DNA of 64,000 nt from Isoetes taiwanensis (lineage: Eukaryota; Streptophyta; Lycopodiopsida; Isoetales; Isoetaceae): the NCBI GenBank assembly GCA_021234155.1, contig JAJEKV010000002.1:10840725-10904724 (forward strand). The letters are read 5' to 3'. Shown here piece by piece: positions 9,746-21,218 of this stretch. The notes beneath the pieces are model-generated. The model was not told the origin of the DNA and did not search any database. It saw only the letters and a program-made list of their open reading frames with translations. The number at the start of each line of letters is the position of its first letter. Positions within the stretch are counted from its first letter, which is position 1. The translations under genes were made by a program, and so were the position numbers.

Positions 9746-12308
9746 TAGGCATAGACTGAATTTTGGAAATTTCACCTAGGGGCTATAATCATATTGAAGT
9801 AGTTGACTTGGATTAAGAAACAGGGTTTCTCAATAAGTCAATGTTCTTCGAAATACATTAATTTTCTGGTGCAGAAACCAAGAAATCTTGTTTCTGAATT
9901 ATAGCTAGCTATCAAGGGGATGGCACTTAATTGCCCAGACCTAGTAGAGGGATTACTACTCCCGCATGGAATCGCTTAGCCACATTAGGGCTTAAGGTAC
10001 ATTCCGTCTATTACTGGTCACAGACCAGAGAGAAGCATGATAGGTATTGTCATACTTCGGGGTTTCAAGGTAATGCATTTCAAAATTAAGATTTTATTTG
10101 TATGTTTCAATTTAAATGTTTTGATTCACTCTAACAATTTCATTAGATTACTTTATTTGACAATGGTTAGAAAATCTCTACATACCTTGTTGTAGGCAAG
10201 AAAAGTTATGAATCAAATTCTGGATGAGAATTGGCCCTGAGTTATTTTGGAATTATACAATATGTATACCCCAAGACACTTAGACCAGTATGTTCAATAT
10301 GAATTTTGGATCAAATATACGCGCTACACATTACTCGAGCCGAGCTCGAGTAATTGCGTTAGTACTACTTTTGGAAAGTAATACGTATGGAAAATCTATT
10401 GAAGTAATGAGTATGTGCAGACAAAAAGGACTCATCTGAATCGGCTCTTGCAACACATAATTCATGAGCAAATTCTTTAAAAAACGATAATGTTCCTAAC
10501 AATTGTACTTCAATAATTATTCTGGCTGCAAGGAATTGCTTCCATGAACATTCCTTCGGGGAGGGAGGAGGGAAGGTTTCATGATGCAAGGACGGGCAAG
10601 TTAAGGATAAGTTTCTACAATCACTTCTCATTGAATGTGGTCTTGTGAATAAGCTTGAATCCTCGACCTATTCCTATCTAACCACAGAAATCAGATGGCC
10701 TATGGAACCCAAACAAACAACAAAACAAACAAACAAACAAACAAACAACTGGCCTATTATTGTCCAAGAAGAAAGGCTAGGATTATAATAGGATGATCAC
10801 AAATGATTATGAATAATATTAATCAAGTTTGTTGCTATGGACTTTATTTTCAAGTTTAAGTCTATCCAATGCAAAGATATATTTTTTGAATAGTAGCATG
10901 TGTTTTGTTTAAGTGAATAACCAAGCAAAATAGAAAATTCATATTATATACATGAGAGTGGAATCCTCTAAGGTGCATTTCCATCAACTTTGCTACTTGA
11001 AACATTTCTTTCCTTTCAAATGAGCATCATAAACATCCTCTTGTCGTTAAGGGAAAAGAGATCTACTTATAGAAAGTTATTTATGGGGACCCTATTCATA
11101 TTTATCTAGATATGAACATGGGAGGACTGATGACTATAACAAAGATTATGACAAAATGGCAGTAAGGGAGATTGAATTGGGCCCATTCATTAGGAGAATT
11201 GAAAACGTGCCGTCTAGTAATTTATAGAGTGTCCCAACGTCATTCTTGGAGGGGAGGTCAATTACATGTTGTAGTGGAAAAGAATATGAATCAATGTTTA
11301 CATCATGAATGGGCTTAAATCTCTAGATATGGATACCATTTCCACATGTAGAAGCCTTGATAAACTTTGTTGGTGGTTGCACAAGAATTACCTTAGGAGA
11401 ATACCAATGGAGCCTATGGTGAAACTGATAGTGTGGTACATTGGGTTGGTCTAAGGATGTTAAGGAGGAATCGTGGCATTTGTTTGGTACAGTGATAAAC
11501 ATACTAATGGAAGTTGAGTGCATTTGTGTGGTCCAAAATTCATGACAAGTAATGAAGTACTTGAGAAAATGAAACCTGACATTGAATGAAGATTTAAAAG
11601 AGAATGTGAATAAAAGTACAGGTGTTGTAGTGGGCAATACTTCCCGCAGTCTAGGAAAAGATAGTGCAATTGCTTTGAGGTAGGAATCGATGATGTTTTT
11701 TATATGTAGGCATGCCGACACACGTAATAGTTTGGAAAACTTGTTTGATAGAGTGGCACATATCTCCAGAGAAGCAAATCATGTGCTTAATTGGGCTGCA
11801 CCTTCGATAGTGACGGCACTGGAGACTTCTTGAAGCCTTTGATTGGGTAGACATGGTAGTTGGCCAGGGAACTTCTTGGTCCACGAAAAAGTCCCATATT
11901 TACTGACAATTGTGTTTTGGAACCTACGTAGAACCAAGGGGGTCTTAAAGCGAAATTGTATTTTAGCAACTATTAGATCCCAGAAGCCAGATAACATCCT
12001 ACCTAGTGTAGACTTTGACTAAGGACATGTATGTCGAAAGTTGGGCGGGCAGTAATTACTCCTTCTTGTGAGCTAGAGGGACAAAGGAAGGTATATGTGT
12101 TCTATCAAAAGAACAAACAATGAGATTATGTTAGATGGATAGAGGGTTAGGTGTCAGGTAGTAAATAAGGGATATTAACAATACATCCAAAACCAGATCT
12201 GGCATGTACATATACTCCAAAAGTTTTGAAACGTTCGAAAAACATATCTGGTCCTTAAACAAAAATCCACGATGAACATCCTACAAAGTCTGGAATAACC
12301 TTGATGCA
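9746..12308 (+). repeat. Duplication segment alpha, copy 1
   Basis: Noncoding or decayed sequence almost identical to 15,466-18,109. It holds a perfect palindrome with arms ATTACTCGAGC (about 10,331-10,355), an AAAC microsatellite (10,726-10,748) beside a fragment resembling the SINE-B body (CAGATGGCCTATGGAACCCA), and minus-strand frames of 60-132 residues (11,323-11,997) conserved between copies. Those frames are not recognisably any protein. The segment ends abruptly at 12,308, where copy 2 continues for 2.4 kb more. Confidence 0.6.
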
Positions 12309-12955
12309 ATTTTGAGCCAAAATATTGAGTCATCGATCTCTTTCTTGTTACGATAAAGCTTGATGGTATATCCTTCTTACTTTTCTTGGGCATAAAACTA
12401 TGCTCCCTTTGTCAAATTGTACCCCGCAAATCACTTATGGCAAAATCCCCGTCACACAAAGAGATTACTCCTTGCTCAATGGTGTCGTTCTTTACCGATG
12501 ATCACGAATACAAATGGTAACAACTCCTTTTTCAATGGAAATTCTTGTCAATCAATGGTCTATCGAACATTGTGGTTGCCAAATTGTTAGGGCCTAAACT
12601 AACCAACAATCCAAGCTTCAATCTACCAGATCTATGCAATGCACAACATAAAGATTCATCATCTCCATAGCTAGATCAAGCGAAAATAATCTCTCTCAAT
12701 ACACTGTCTCTCTGTTTTCTCTCTCTGCTCAGACAACACAGTGATGATAATGGATCCCCCACATCACAATGCATACATGCATATGTCCTCCATGCGTGCA
12801 TGTGCTTATATCCCTCCATATACGGTATACGATCTCCTATACCACCTCAAGGGTGGTGACTATGGTGAATGTAGTGACTATGATGAGTGTGGTGACCAAC
12901 ATCTAATCCTAATCATATGCATCTAACTTACAGTTAGGTCCATTGATTAGGGTTC
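12309..12955 (-). mobile_element. 5' end of a Ty3-type element: LTR, PBS and leader (copy 1)
   Basis: On the minus strand an LTR ends GGCCCTAACA at 12,585. It is followed by AT and a primer-binding-site-like TTGGCAACCACAATG (in copy 2 TTGGCGACCACGATG), the TTGGCG-type site used by some Ty3/gypsy lineages, then a leader to 12,309. The LTR start is uncertain: TGTAAG near 12,930 or TGTAACA at the junction with the opposed LTR. In copy 2 the same arrangement leads on to gag (20,450-19,265). Here gag is missing because the segment is deleted at 12,309. Confidence 0.5.
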
Positions 12956-13944
12956 TGTTACAAGTCCTTCCATGGGCATTGCCAGAATCGGGCCCTTGAC
13001 AAACGTCTATGAGCATGGGAGTATGGTCAGTCAAGTCACACGGTGACTGGGATGACTACCGGGACATATATCCGTAATCGGTCTATGGTGACGTAATATG
13101 AGAGTAAAGGAATTTAGTGCTAAGGGTTAGTACTAAAGGAAATTGTTAGAACAGGATTAGAACTAACGTCAGAGTATTGCTAGGGACCGATATCGGTCAC
13201 TAGGGGCACTAATATTAGTTAATAATATTAGTTGCGGAAGCAGGGCATGTGATACCAATGATAACGTTAATGTTAATGTGTAGGTGACGTTACAAGTTAG
13301 CGTTAGGGGCACTAGTGTTAGTTACTAACACTAGGAGTGTTACTATTGTTATTAATATGAGTTAATGTAAGTTAGCAATGTTAAAGTTGAGGACACATGG
13401 CATGTTGTGGTTCGATGGGGCAAAAGTCTGTTGTAGAATAGATCGAACAGATCTGTAACAGGTCGGCGGTGGTGAATCTGCAGTCGTGGCTAGGATGGCT
13501 TCGCTTGGGATCAGATTAGGGCCAGGTGGTCAGATCTGACTCAGAAGGACTGGGGTTAGCTTCAGTGGTAAGCTTATAAGGCCTGGAAGGCAAATTGGCC
13601 AGAGGAATCGAAAATCGGTTCTTGAAGAGAAGAGAGAATTCTTTAAGCTATAGATACATGTTTGGACTGAGACTTGGCAGAAGGACTCGGTTTGGCAGAA
13701 CGACTCTGCTGGTGTAGCCACAGAAAAAGCCATGCCTTCCTGTGGTAGAACTGAGTTTCTGCGCAGGTAGTCAGATAACCGCTCAGGGGAAAATCGCTGA
13801 GAGAATAAGACCATCTGTTGTAACATCGGCTGGGAGCAGCACCGCACTTATCAACGAGGGAGATCTGGGATCCGTGGTGTGGGCGATAGTTGATTGGTGC
13901 ATCCCAAGCGGGGCTAAATTTGGGCATTGAATTTTGCTGTAACA
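12956..13944 (+). mobile_element. 5' LTR of Ty3/gypsy element (LTR1, 989 bp)
   Basis: Starts TGTTACA and ends TGTAACA, a perfect 7-bp inverted terminal repeat in TG...CA form. It is followed one base later by a tRNA-Met primer binding site. The start is confirmed independently at 27,979, where the same LTR sequence follows a polypurine tract. The upstream flank has no polypurine tract, so this is the 5' LTR. Short duplicated motifs (GTTAGTACTAA, AATATTAGTTAATAATATTAG) lie between 13,100 and 13,350. Confidence 0.8.
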
Positions 13945-13945
13945 G

Positions 13946-13958
13946 TGGTATCAGAGCC
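13946..13958 (+). promoter_or_regulatory. Primer binding site, initiator tRNA-Met
   Basis: TGGTATCAGAGCC begins two bases after the LTR end at 13,944. This is the classic complement of the 3' end of plant initiator tRNA-Met used to prime reverse transcription. Confidence 0.9.
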
Positions 13959-14302
13959 TAGCCTGGGACCTGAGAAGCAATCACAAAGCTAATGTTGAGG
14001 TTTTCCAGCAAGCAGGGCTTGCTAAAGCTGTGATCCAGCTGAGTACTGCATTCTTGCAAACTGGGTTTGCTATAAAACAGGTGGTCACTCTAAAGTATTA
14101 GACGTGCTGATAAAAGCATAAGAATTATAGGATTTTGGAAATCCAGTTGTAATTCTAGCGTAGGGTTTTATCTGAATATGTCTAATATGGCAGAGAGTAC
14201 TGCTGTTCAAACCACCTGGGAAGTGGAAAAGCGTGAACTTAAAAGTATTTCAATACAAGAGAGTTCAAAATTCTACTCATCTTCAGTGGACGATAGCGTC
14301 TA

Positions 14303-14845
14303 TTGAAACAAGTCCATAATTTGGCAATTGAGGATTTTTGTCAATTATCGGAAAAAAATAAACAAGGAATTATCAAGAATAATTCTGTCCAGGTTCCAGC
14401 GAAGGAGCTTGTTGCATATCGTCAGTTGCAAGAACTACAACAAACTGGGGATTTGAGGGCATATGGGCAAGAACTTCGGAAGTTACTTGCTAGTGTCCAG
14501 CCCATGGATGATGAAATGCAGGTTGTATATTTTGTGCATGGTATACAAGATACTGCACTCAAGATGAAGCTTAAAAGGTTGCATCTAAGGGATTTGGATA
14601 CTGCAATATTCTATGCTTGTATATGCAGTCCTAAAAGTTGCTTAAAAAGTGATGAACAACCGGGTTGTTCAGTTAACTTGGAAGGACACACGTCTAGTGA
14701 TGAAATACGACATGACGTCGGGTATTCCAAGACAAAGGGCAGTATGAGCATGAAGAATGTTGTTTTGCAGGAAAAGCCTTGTTTAAGTTGTAGAAAGAGG
14801 GGATATACTATTTGGGATTGTCCAAATCTTTCCGATAAAAGTTGA
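14303..14845 (+). pseudogene. gag fragment of the LTR element, copy 1
   Basis: A 180-residue frame downstream of LTR1 and its PBS. It has a gag-like helical part (AYRQLQELQQTGDLRAYGQE then LRKLLASVQPMDDEM and YFVHGIQDTALK) and a C-terminal zinc knuckle, CLSCRKRGYTIWDC. This has the CX2CX4-X-X4C spacing, but the conserved His is Tyr. A likely start lies upstream in another frame around 14,178 (ATGTCTAATATGGCAGAG), so the gene is frameshifted. No protease, RT or integrase follows; the sequence passes into gamma at 15,059. The same His-to-Tyr change occurs in copy 2, so it predates the duplication. Confidence 0.7.
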
Positions 14846-15058
14846 CCAATCTATTGTGATTAGGTTGATAGAAGCTCTTTAACTCGTCTCATGTGCACAG
14901 AAATTGTGGGAATGAATAGAAATTTACTTGTTGGTACAAGTAGTTTTTAGGGTTTCGAGCAAATTTTGTGAATTGTTCTCTCGTATGGGGATTAGTCAAT
15001 GCGACTATGTAAAATACGAACGGGAATTTTATATTAAGGTATAAATATTTGTTAAGGG

Positions 15059-15465
15059 TTTTGGATAAACTTTCAAACAAATGGGTACTCGATAAAGCCT
15101 TTATTATTGGAAACAATAAACGCTGGGGTGCTAAGTAATGCATAGTGCACATAGTGCAAATGGGATTAACTCCCTAGCGGATTAATTGTGATTAACTGCT
15201 TAAATGACATGGTTATTTAAGGGGCTTAGTTCTTTAACCATGTGATACTAACTGGCATCGTCATTTTAGTGGATGCTTATATGAACTAAGAAAGCAAATT
15301 AATCCAGTGAAATTTAAACATCTGGGATGTTTAAGGAAGAGAAAAGTCCTAACTCGTCTCAAAGTGGACCACACTTAGAGACGTTATTAGTCCTAAGTTC
15401 AAATGAGCAATCTGGTACTCTTCAAGAAAACTTAGCACTAGATTAAGAGATAAGGCTTTCTCTGA
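15059..15465 (+). repeat. Duplication segment gamma, copy 2
   Basis: Matches 4256-4753 and 23,867-24,293. It is the cleanest copy: no SINE insertion, and an intact CTCTGATTAGGC empty site for the rolling-circle-like element. No coding function seen. Confidence 0.75.
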
Positions 15466-18109
15466 TTAGGCATAGACAGAATTTTGGAAATTTCACCTAG
15501 GGGCTATAATCATATTGAAGTAGTTGACTTAGATTAAGAAACATGGTTTCCCAATAAGTCAATGTTCTTCGAAATACATTAATTTTCTGGTGCAGAAACC
15601 AAGAAATCTTGTTTCTGAATGATAGCTAGCTATCAAGAGGATGGCACTTAATTGCCCAGATCTAGTAGAGGGATTACTACTCCCGCATGGAATCACTTAG
15701 CCACATTAGGGCTTAAGGTACATTCCGTCTATTACTGGTCACAGACCAGGGAGAAGCATGATAGGATTGTCATACTTCGGGGTTTCAAGGTAATGCATTT
15801 CAAAATTAAGATTTTATTGGTATGTTTCAATTTAAATGTTTTGATTCACTCTAACAATGTCATTAGATTACTTTATTTGACATTGGTTAAAAAATATCTA
15901 CATACCTTGTTGTAGGCAAGGAAAGTTCTGAATCAAATACTGGATGAGAATTGGCCCTGAGTTATTTTGGAATTATACAATATGTATATTCTAAGACACT
16001 TACACCAGTGTGTTCAATATGAATTTTGGATCAAATATACGCGTTGCACATTACTCGAGCCGAGCTCGAGTAATTGCGATAGTACTACTTTTGGAATGTA
16101 ATACTTATGGAAATTCTATTGAAGTAATGAGTATGTGCAGACAAAAAGGACTCATCTGAATTGGCTCTTGCAGCACATAATTCATGAGCAAATTCTTTAA
16201 AAAACGATAATGTTCCTAACAATTGTACTTCAATAATTATTATTAACATGCAAAGAATTGCTTCCATGAACATTCCTTCTTGGGGGGCGGGCAAGTTAAG
16301 GATAACTTTCTACGATCACTTCACATTGAATGTGGTCTTGTGAATAAGCTTGAATCCTCGACCTGTTCCTATCTAACCACAGAAATCAGATGGCCTATGG
16401 AACCCAAACAAACAACAAAACAAACGAACACACAAACAAACAAACAAACAAACAAACAAACAACTGGCCTATTACTGTCCAAGATGAAAGGCTAGGATTA
16501 TAATAGGATGGTCACAAATGATTATGCATAATATTAATCAAGTTTGTTGCTATGGACTTTATTTTCAAGTTTAAGTCTATCCAATACAAAGATATATTTT
16601 TTGAATAGTAGCATGTGTTTTGTCTAAGTGAATAACCAAGCAAAATGGAGAATTCATATTATATACATGAGAGTGGAATCCTCTAAGGTGCATTTCCATC
16701 AACTTTGCTACTTGAAACATTTCTTTCCTTTCAAATGAGCATCATAAACATCCTCTCGTCGTTAAGGGAAAAGAGACCTACTTATAGAAAGTTATTTAAG
16801 GGAACCCTATTCATATTTACCTAGATATGAACATAGGAGGACTGGTGACTATAACAAAGATTATGACAAAATGGCAGTAAGGGAGATTGAATTGGGCCCA
16901 TTCATTAGGAGAACTGAAAACGTGTTGTCTAGTAATTTATAGTGTGTCCCAACGTCATTCTTGGAGGGGAGGTCAATTACATGTTGTAGTGGAAAAGTTA
17001 GTTGTGAATGTCAACACATTATGCATAAAAGAATATGAATCAATGTTTACATCATGAATGGGCTTAAATCTCTAGATATGAATACCATTTCCACATGTAG
17101 AAGCCTTGATAAACTTTGTTGGTGGTTGTACAAGAATTACCTTAGGAGAATACCAATGGAGCCTATGGTGAAAATGATAGTGCGGTACATTGGGTTGGTC
17201 TAAGGATGTTAAGGAGGAATCGTGGCATTTGTTTGATATAGTGATAAACATATTCATGGGAGTTGAGTGCATTTCTGTGGTCCAAAAATTATGACAAGTA
17301 ATGGAGTACTTGAGAAAATAAAACCTGACATTGAATGAAGATTTAAAAGAGAATGTGAATAAAAGTACAGGTGTTGTAGCGGGCAATACTTCCCGCAGTC
17401 TAGGAAAGGATAGTGAAATTGCTTTGAGGTAGGAATCAATGATGTTTTTTATATGTAGGCATGCCGACACACGTAATAGTTTGGAAAACTTGTTTGATAG
17501 AGTGGCACATATGTCCAGAGGAGCAAATCATGTGCTTAATTGGGCTGCACCTTTGATAGTGGCGACACTGGAGACTTATTTGAAGCCTTTGATTGGGTAG
17601 ACATGGTAGTTGGTCAGGGAACTTCTTGGTCCACGAAAAATTCCTATATTTACTGAAAATTGTGTTTTGGGACCTACGTAGAACCAAGGGGGTCTTAAAG
17701 CGAAATTGTATTTTAGCAACTATTAGATCCCAGAAGCCAGATAACATCCTACCTAGTGTAAACTTTGACTAAGGACATATCTGTCGAAAGTTGGGCGGGC
17801 AATAATTACTCCTTCTTGTGAGCTAGAGGGACAAAGGAAGGTATATGTGTCTATCAAAAGAACAAACAATGAGATTATGTTAGATGGGTAGAGGGTTAGG
17901 TGTCAAGTAGTAAATAAGGGAACAATACATCCAAAACCAGATCTGGCATGTACATATACTCCAAAAGTTTTGAAACGTTTGAAAAAAATATCTGGTCCTT
18001 AAACAAAAATCCATGATGAACATCCTGATGGACTTTGCAAACTGTAAATAGTTTCTCAAATCGAGTAGTTAATGTGCCAATAAAATTTTTACAAAGTCTG
18101 GAATAACCT
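15466..18109 (+). repeat. Duplication segment alpha, copy 2
   Basis: Nearly identical to 9,746-12,308. It has a longer AAAC microsatellite (about 16,420-16,462), the same ATTACTCGAGC palindrome (16,050-16,074), an extra 28 bp near 17,000-17,030 and an extra 67 bp near 18,027-18,092 that is absent from copy 1. Minus-strand frames at 17,072-17,747 parallel those of copy 1. Function unknown. Confidence 0.6.
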
Positions 18110-18623
18110 TTCTTTACTAGTCTGGACATCGAGATTTGATATCACCAGGATTATGGCCTAAAGCTAGGGGACCCTATAAAATGATCCTTTGTATGGAGAA
18201 CAATGACTAATGACTCCATATTAGTATGATAAAACTGATTGAGACAAGATGCACATTTGCAAGCATATGTAAATTTTGTTTCTAAGGACATCCGACATTT
18301 TAATAACTATATTAATCGTGAGTAGCCCAGAAAATTCGTGCTGTAGCCATAGGCCCTTTTCGTCTTATATGGTCTAGAAGGAAACATTTGAAGTCTTACC
18401 ATGTAATCAATCTTTTCAGCTTCTGCAGAGAATCAATTTCAGCTACAACTCTACTATGGCATCAGAGTCCTTGTGTTGGTTTTGAAGCCAAAAACATGAA
18501 GTCTGGCATTATTTCCTTTTCTTTTATTTTCTAAACACAACGTGACTTATCAAATTCACAGAATAATTAAAAGTCATTTCCCAAAAGGAACTTGTCCCCC
18601 CTAAATTTCAACGCAATAATCAT
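18110..18623 (+). other. Possible LTR end with variant PBS, otherwise unassigned
   Basis: Copy-2-specific sequence. CTACTATGGCATCAGAGTCC near 18,453-18,472 resembles the tRNA-Met primer site with two changes (GGC for GGT, GTCC for GCC), preceded by a TTTCAGCTACAACTCTA stretch like a copia LTR end. No matching LTR start or gag was identified, so this is a candidate remnant only. Confidence 0.3.
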
Positions 18624-18813
18624 GAATAGAATGGAATGGAATGGAATGGAATGGAATAGAATAAAATGTATTTCTATCGTCCACGGAGACAATTGGCCTA
18701 TGGGACCTAAAAAAAGAAGGTAACAAGCGCATTACTGTGAGGACTAACAACCCCCTCTCCCCCCTCCAACCCCCCAAAGGGTTTTCGAGGGAAAAACCTT
18801 AGCAATAATAAGT
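18624..18813 (-). mobile_element. SINE-B copy B2
   Basis: Minus-strand copy. The plus strand shows a GGAAT pentamer microsatellite (18,626-18,660), then TATCGTCCACGGAGAC, GGCCTATGGGACC, and the hairpin core GGGTTTTCGAGGGAAAAACC at 18,780-18,798. Outer arms ATTACTGTGAGG (18,731-18,742) and CCTTAGCAATAAT (18,797-18,809) pair imperfectly. A C-rich expansion (about 18,751-18,776) interrupts the loop. Confidence 0.7.
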
Positions 18814-19264
18814 GTGTCGGTAGACCGTACGAGGACAATTCAATACTGCCCTAGAGGATATAGATGAATCCGTGCATCTATAATCTCATGAAGATATGAT
18901 CCCAACAAGCCTACAATGGCCGTGTTCAACAACATATGCAGCGGCTAGTCACTAGCATATTTCCCTAGTGGGTTTAGGATATTTTAACAGCATTGTCCAT
19001 CTTACTTTTTGTAGTTCACATCATCGCTTCTAAAAATATTTGTTGGTTGACACCTCTTTACTTGCTTTTTTTTAGTATCACTTTGACCTTCTCTATCATG
19101 TTTCGTGACCATGTCGATCAAACTAACCTCGAACCTTACCTCGGCCTTATTCTCAATTGTGACCTTATCATCATTTCATTCGTCTGAACCCTCGTTTCTT
19201 TTTTGATGACCAAATATGTCGCTCCTCGCCCCATGGACCAGGCCTCTTTTTCACCTTCGTTGAT
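18814..19264. other. Unassigned spacer between SINE-B and gag
   Basis: No recognisable gene. The plus-strand 64-residue frame (18,993-19,187) is hydrophobic but unlike any family I know. On the minus strand this lies downstream of the gag frame and could be degraded pol. Confidence 0.3.
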
Positions 19265-20450
19265 CTAAAGCTCGTGGAGTTCCATATAGTCTTTCCCAAT
19301 GCCAGGGGTGTTGGCGCTTATCTTCTTCTCATACACAATACATTCAGCCCAATCTTCACCAGCAGCTCCAGTGGCCACACCACCTAGGTCTATGAGGAAA
19401 GCAGAGTTCTCTTCTTTTTGGCCAGTGTTTTGGTTTGCATATATCGCGAGTCCATACAAATGAACCTTACTTGGATACCATCCCTATTTTGGCTACACCA
19501 TTTGTGTAAAACCCATTGAAGCTTGTTGGACAATTGGAGCTTGTGGCATCATCGAAACTTGTTGTATGATAGGTACTGCTTGCATTGGTTGAAGAATAGG
19601 TGGTGCTTGTTGCATAATAGCAAATACCAGATTGGGCCTCTCAAAGAATCTCTTCTCCCTACATTCTTGATCATTATGGTCCTTTATTTGGCATCTTGAG
19701 CAGAATTTCAACAATCTACTTGTAGTATCAGAATGTCCAATAGACCTACATTGCTCACAAGTAATAAACTGAACCTCCCTTTACTTCTTACCAATTGTAA
19801 GCTTAGAAACCTTGGCTGCAATATCCTTTGTTTTATGCTCTGGAGCAGCAACTTCATGAATGTATTCCAGCTTATCTTCAGCCTTGAGAGCATACTTTTG
19901 TGCCTCTAGCAATGTTATAGGCTGTTTAGCCTTTACCTTATGAGCAATAACTCGTTTCAGCCCCTTCACATACCATTGTATATCCATTTCATCACTCCTT
20001 TCAATCTTCCAATGAACCACGGCTTTGAGAACTGCAATATACCTCTGATTATACTCTCTAATTGTTTCATCTTTCTTCTGTGTAAAATTAGTCACCTTTC
20101 CATAGTCTTATCCTTACCGTGGACTTTTTGATAATTAGCAATGAATGCTTCCTTTAATTTCTGATATGTCATGGTATCTGGTTGGGTTTGTGCCAATTCC
20201 TCCACTGAATCTTGCAAAGAACTATGAAACCAAAGCAAATAATCACCAGCCGATAACTTACATTGCTGGAATACCTTTCAAACTTCAAAATATGCTTCAA
20301 AGGATCTCGATCTACTAGATCATCAAACTTTGGAATCCCCATTGTCTTTAAATCCCACACCATCGGTGGTAATACAGCCATCTCTGCCTCTTCTTGAGGT
20401 TTTTCAAATTGAAAAAACGAAATGGAATCTCCCTTCAGTTTGAAAAACAA
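19265..20450 (-). pseudogene. gag of a minus-strand Ty3-type element
   Basis: Several frames join into one gag. At 20,450-20,169 the segment AVLPPMVWDLKTMGIPKFDD leads to PLKHILKFERY. After a frameshift come SAGDYLLWFHSSLQDSVEEL and FTQKKDETIREYNQRYIAVL (20,095 on), typical of retrotransposon gag 'F..L+Q..DETVR.Y..RF'. A CCHC knuckle follows, CSRCQIKDHNDQEC at about 19,700 (CX2CX4HX4C, all ligands present), with an earlier partial knuckle CEQCRSIGH, then a Met/Gln/Pro-rich tail. At least two frameshifts plus stops make it non-functional. It belongs downstream of the LTR and PBS at 20,822-21,218 on the same strand. Pol is not recognisable to the left. Confidence 0.7.
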
Positions 20451-20821
20451 AACTGGATTACCTTCTAAATCGGTAAATGGAATCAGAACCTCCTAGATCT
20501 GAGAATTGGACCCCAGATCTGCTCCCAAATCTGAAAATGAAATTGAATCTTGATGCAATTTTGAGCCAAATTATTGAGTCATCGATCCCCTTCTTGTTAC
20601 GATAAAGCTTGGTGGTATATCCTTCTTACTTTTCTTGGGCATAAAACTATGCTCCCTTTGTCAAATTGTACCCCGCAAATCACTTATGGCAAAATCCCCC
20701 TCACACAAAGAAATTGCTCCTTGCTCAATGGTGTCGTTCTTTGCCGACGATCACCAATACAAATGGTAACAACTCCTTTTTCAATGGAAATTCTTTCTGT
20801 CGAGCATCGTGGTCGCCAAAT

Positions 20822-21218
20822 TGTTAGGGCCTAAACTCCAACCTTGCAAGAAGGATAAAAAACCAACAATCCAAGCTTCAATCTACCATATCTATGCAAT
20901 GCACAACATAAAGATTCATCATCTCCATAGCTAGATCAAGCAAAAAATAATCTCTCTCAATACAATGTCTCTCTGTTTTCTCTCTCTGCTCAGACAACAC
21001 AATGATGATAATGGATCTCCCACATCACAATGCATACATGCATATGTCCTCCACGCGTGCATGCTTATATCCCTCCATATACGGTATACGATCTCCTATA
21101 CCACCTCAAAGAGTGGTGACTATGGTGAATGTGGTGACTATGGTGAGTGTGGTGACCAACAACATCTAATTCTAATCATATGCATCTAACTTACAGTTAG
21201 GTCCATTGATTAGGATTC
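20822..21218 (-). mobile_element. 5' LTR of the minus-strand Ty3-type element (copy 2)
   Basis: Read leftwards the LTR ends GGCCCTAACA at 20,822, followed by AT and TTGGCGACCACGATG, a primer-site candidate of the TTGGCG type. The leader then leads to gag. It contains a CT-rich patch and a duplicated GGTGACTATGGTGA motif (21,115-21,150). The LTR start is not fixed: it may overlap TGTTACA at the start of the plus-strand LTR2. Confidence 0.5.

Noticed and set aside
11323-11997. Minus-strand frames in alpha as Ty3 integrase core
   Set aside because: A weak likeness (VFQTITCVGMPT) only; the catalytic acidic residues and the zinc-binding region could not be placed in either copy.
12585-12600. TGTTAGGG at 12,585 as the start of the plus-strand LTR
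   Set aside because: The polypurine tract at 27,965 shows that this LTR family starts TGTTACA (12,956). TGTTAGGG is the end of an opposed LTR followed by its own primer-site-like sequence.
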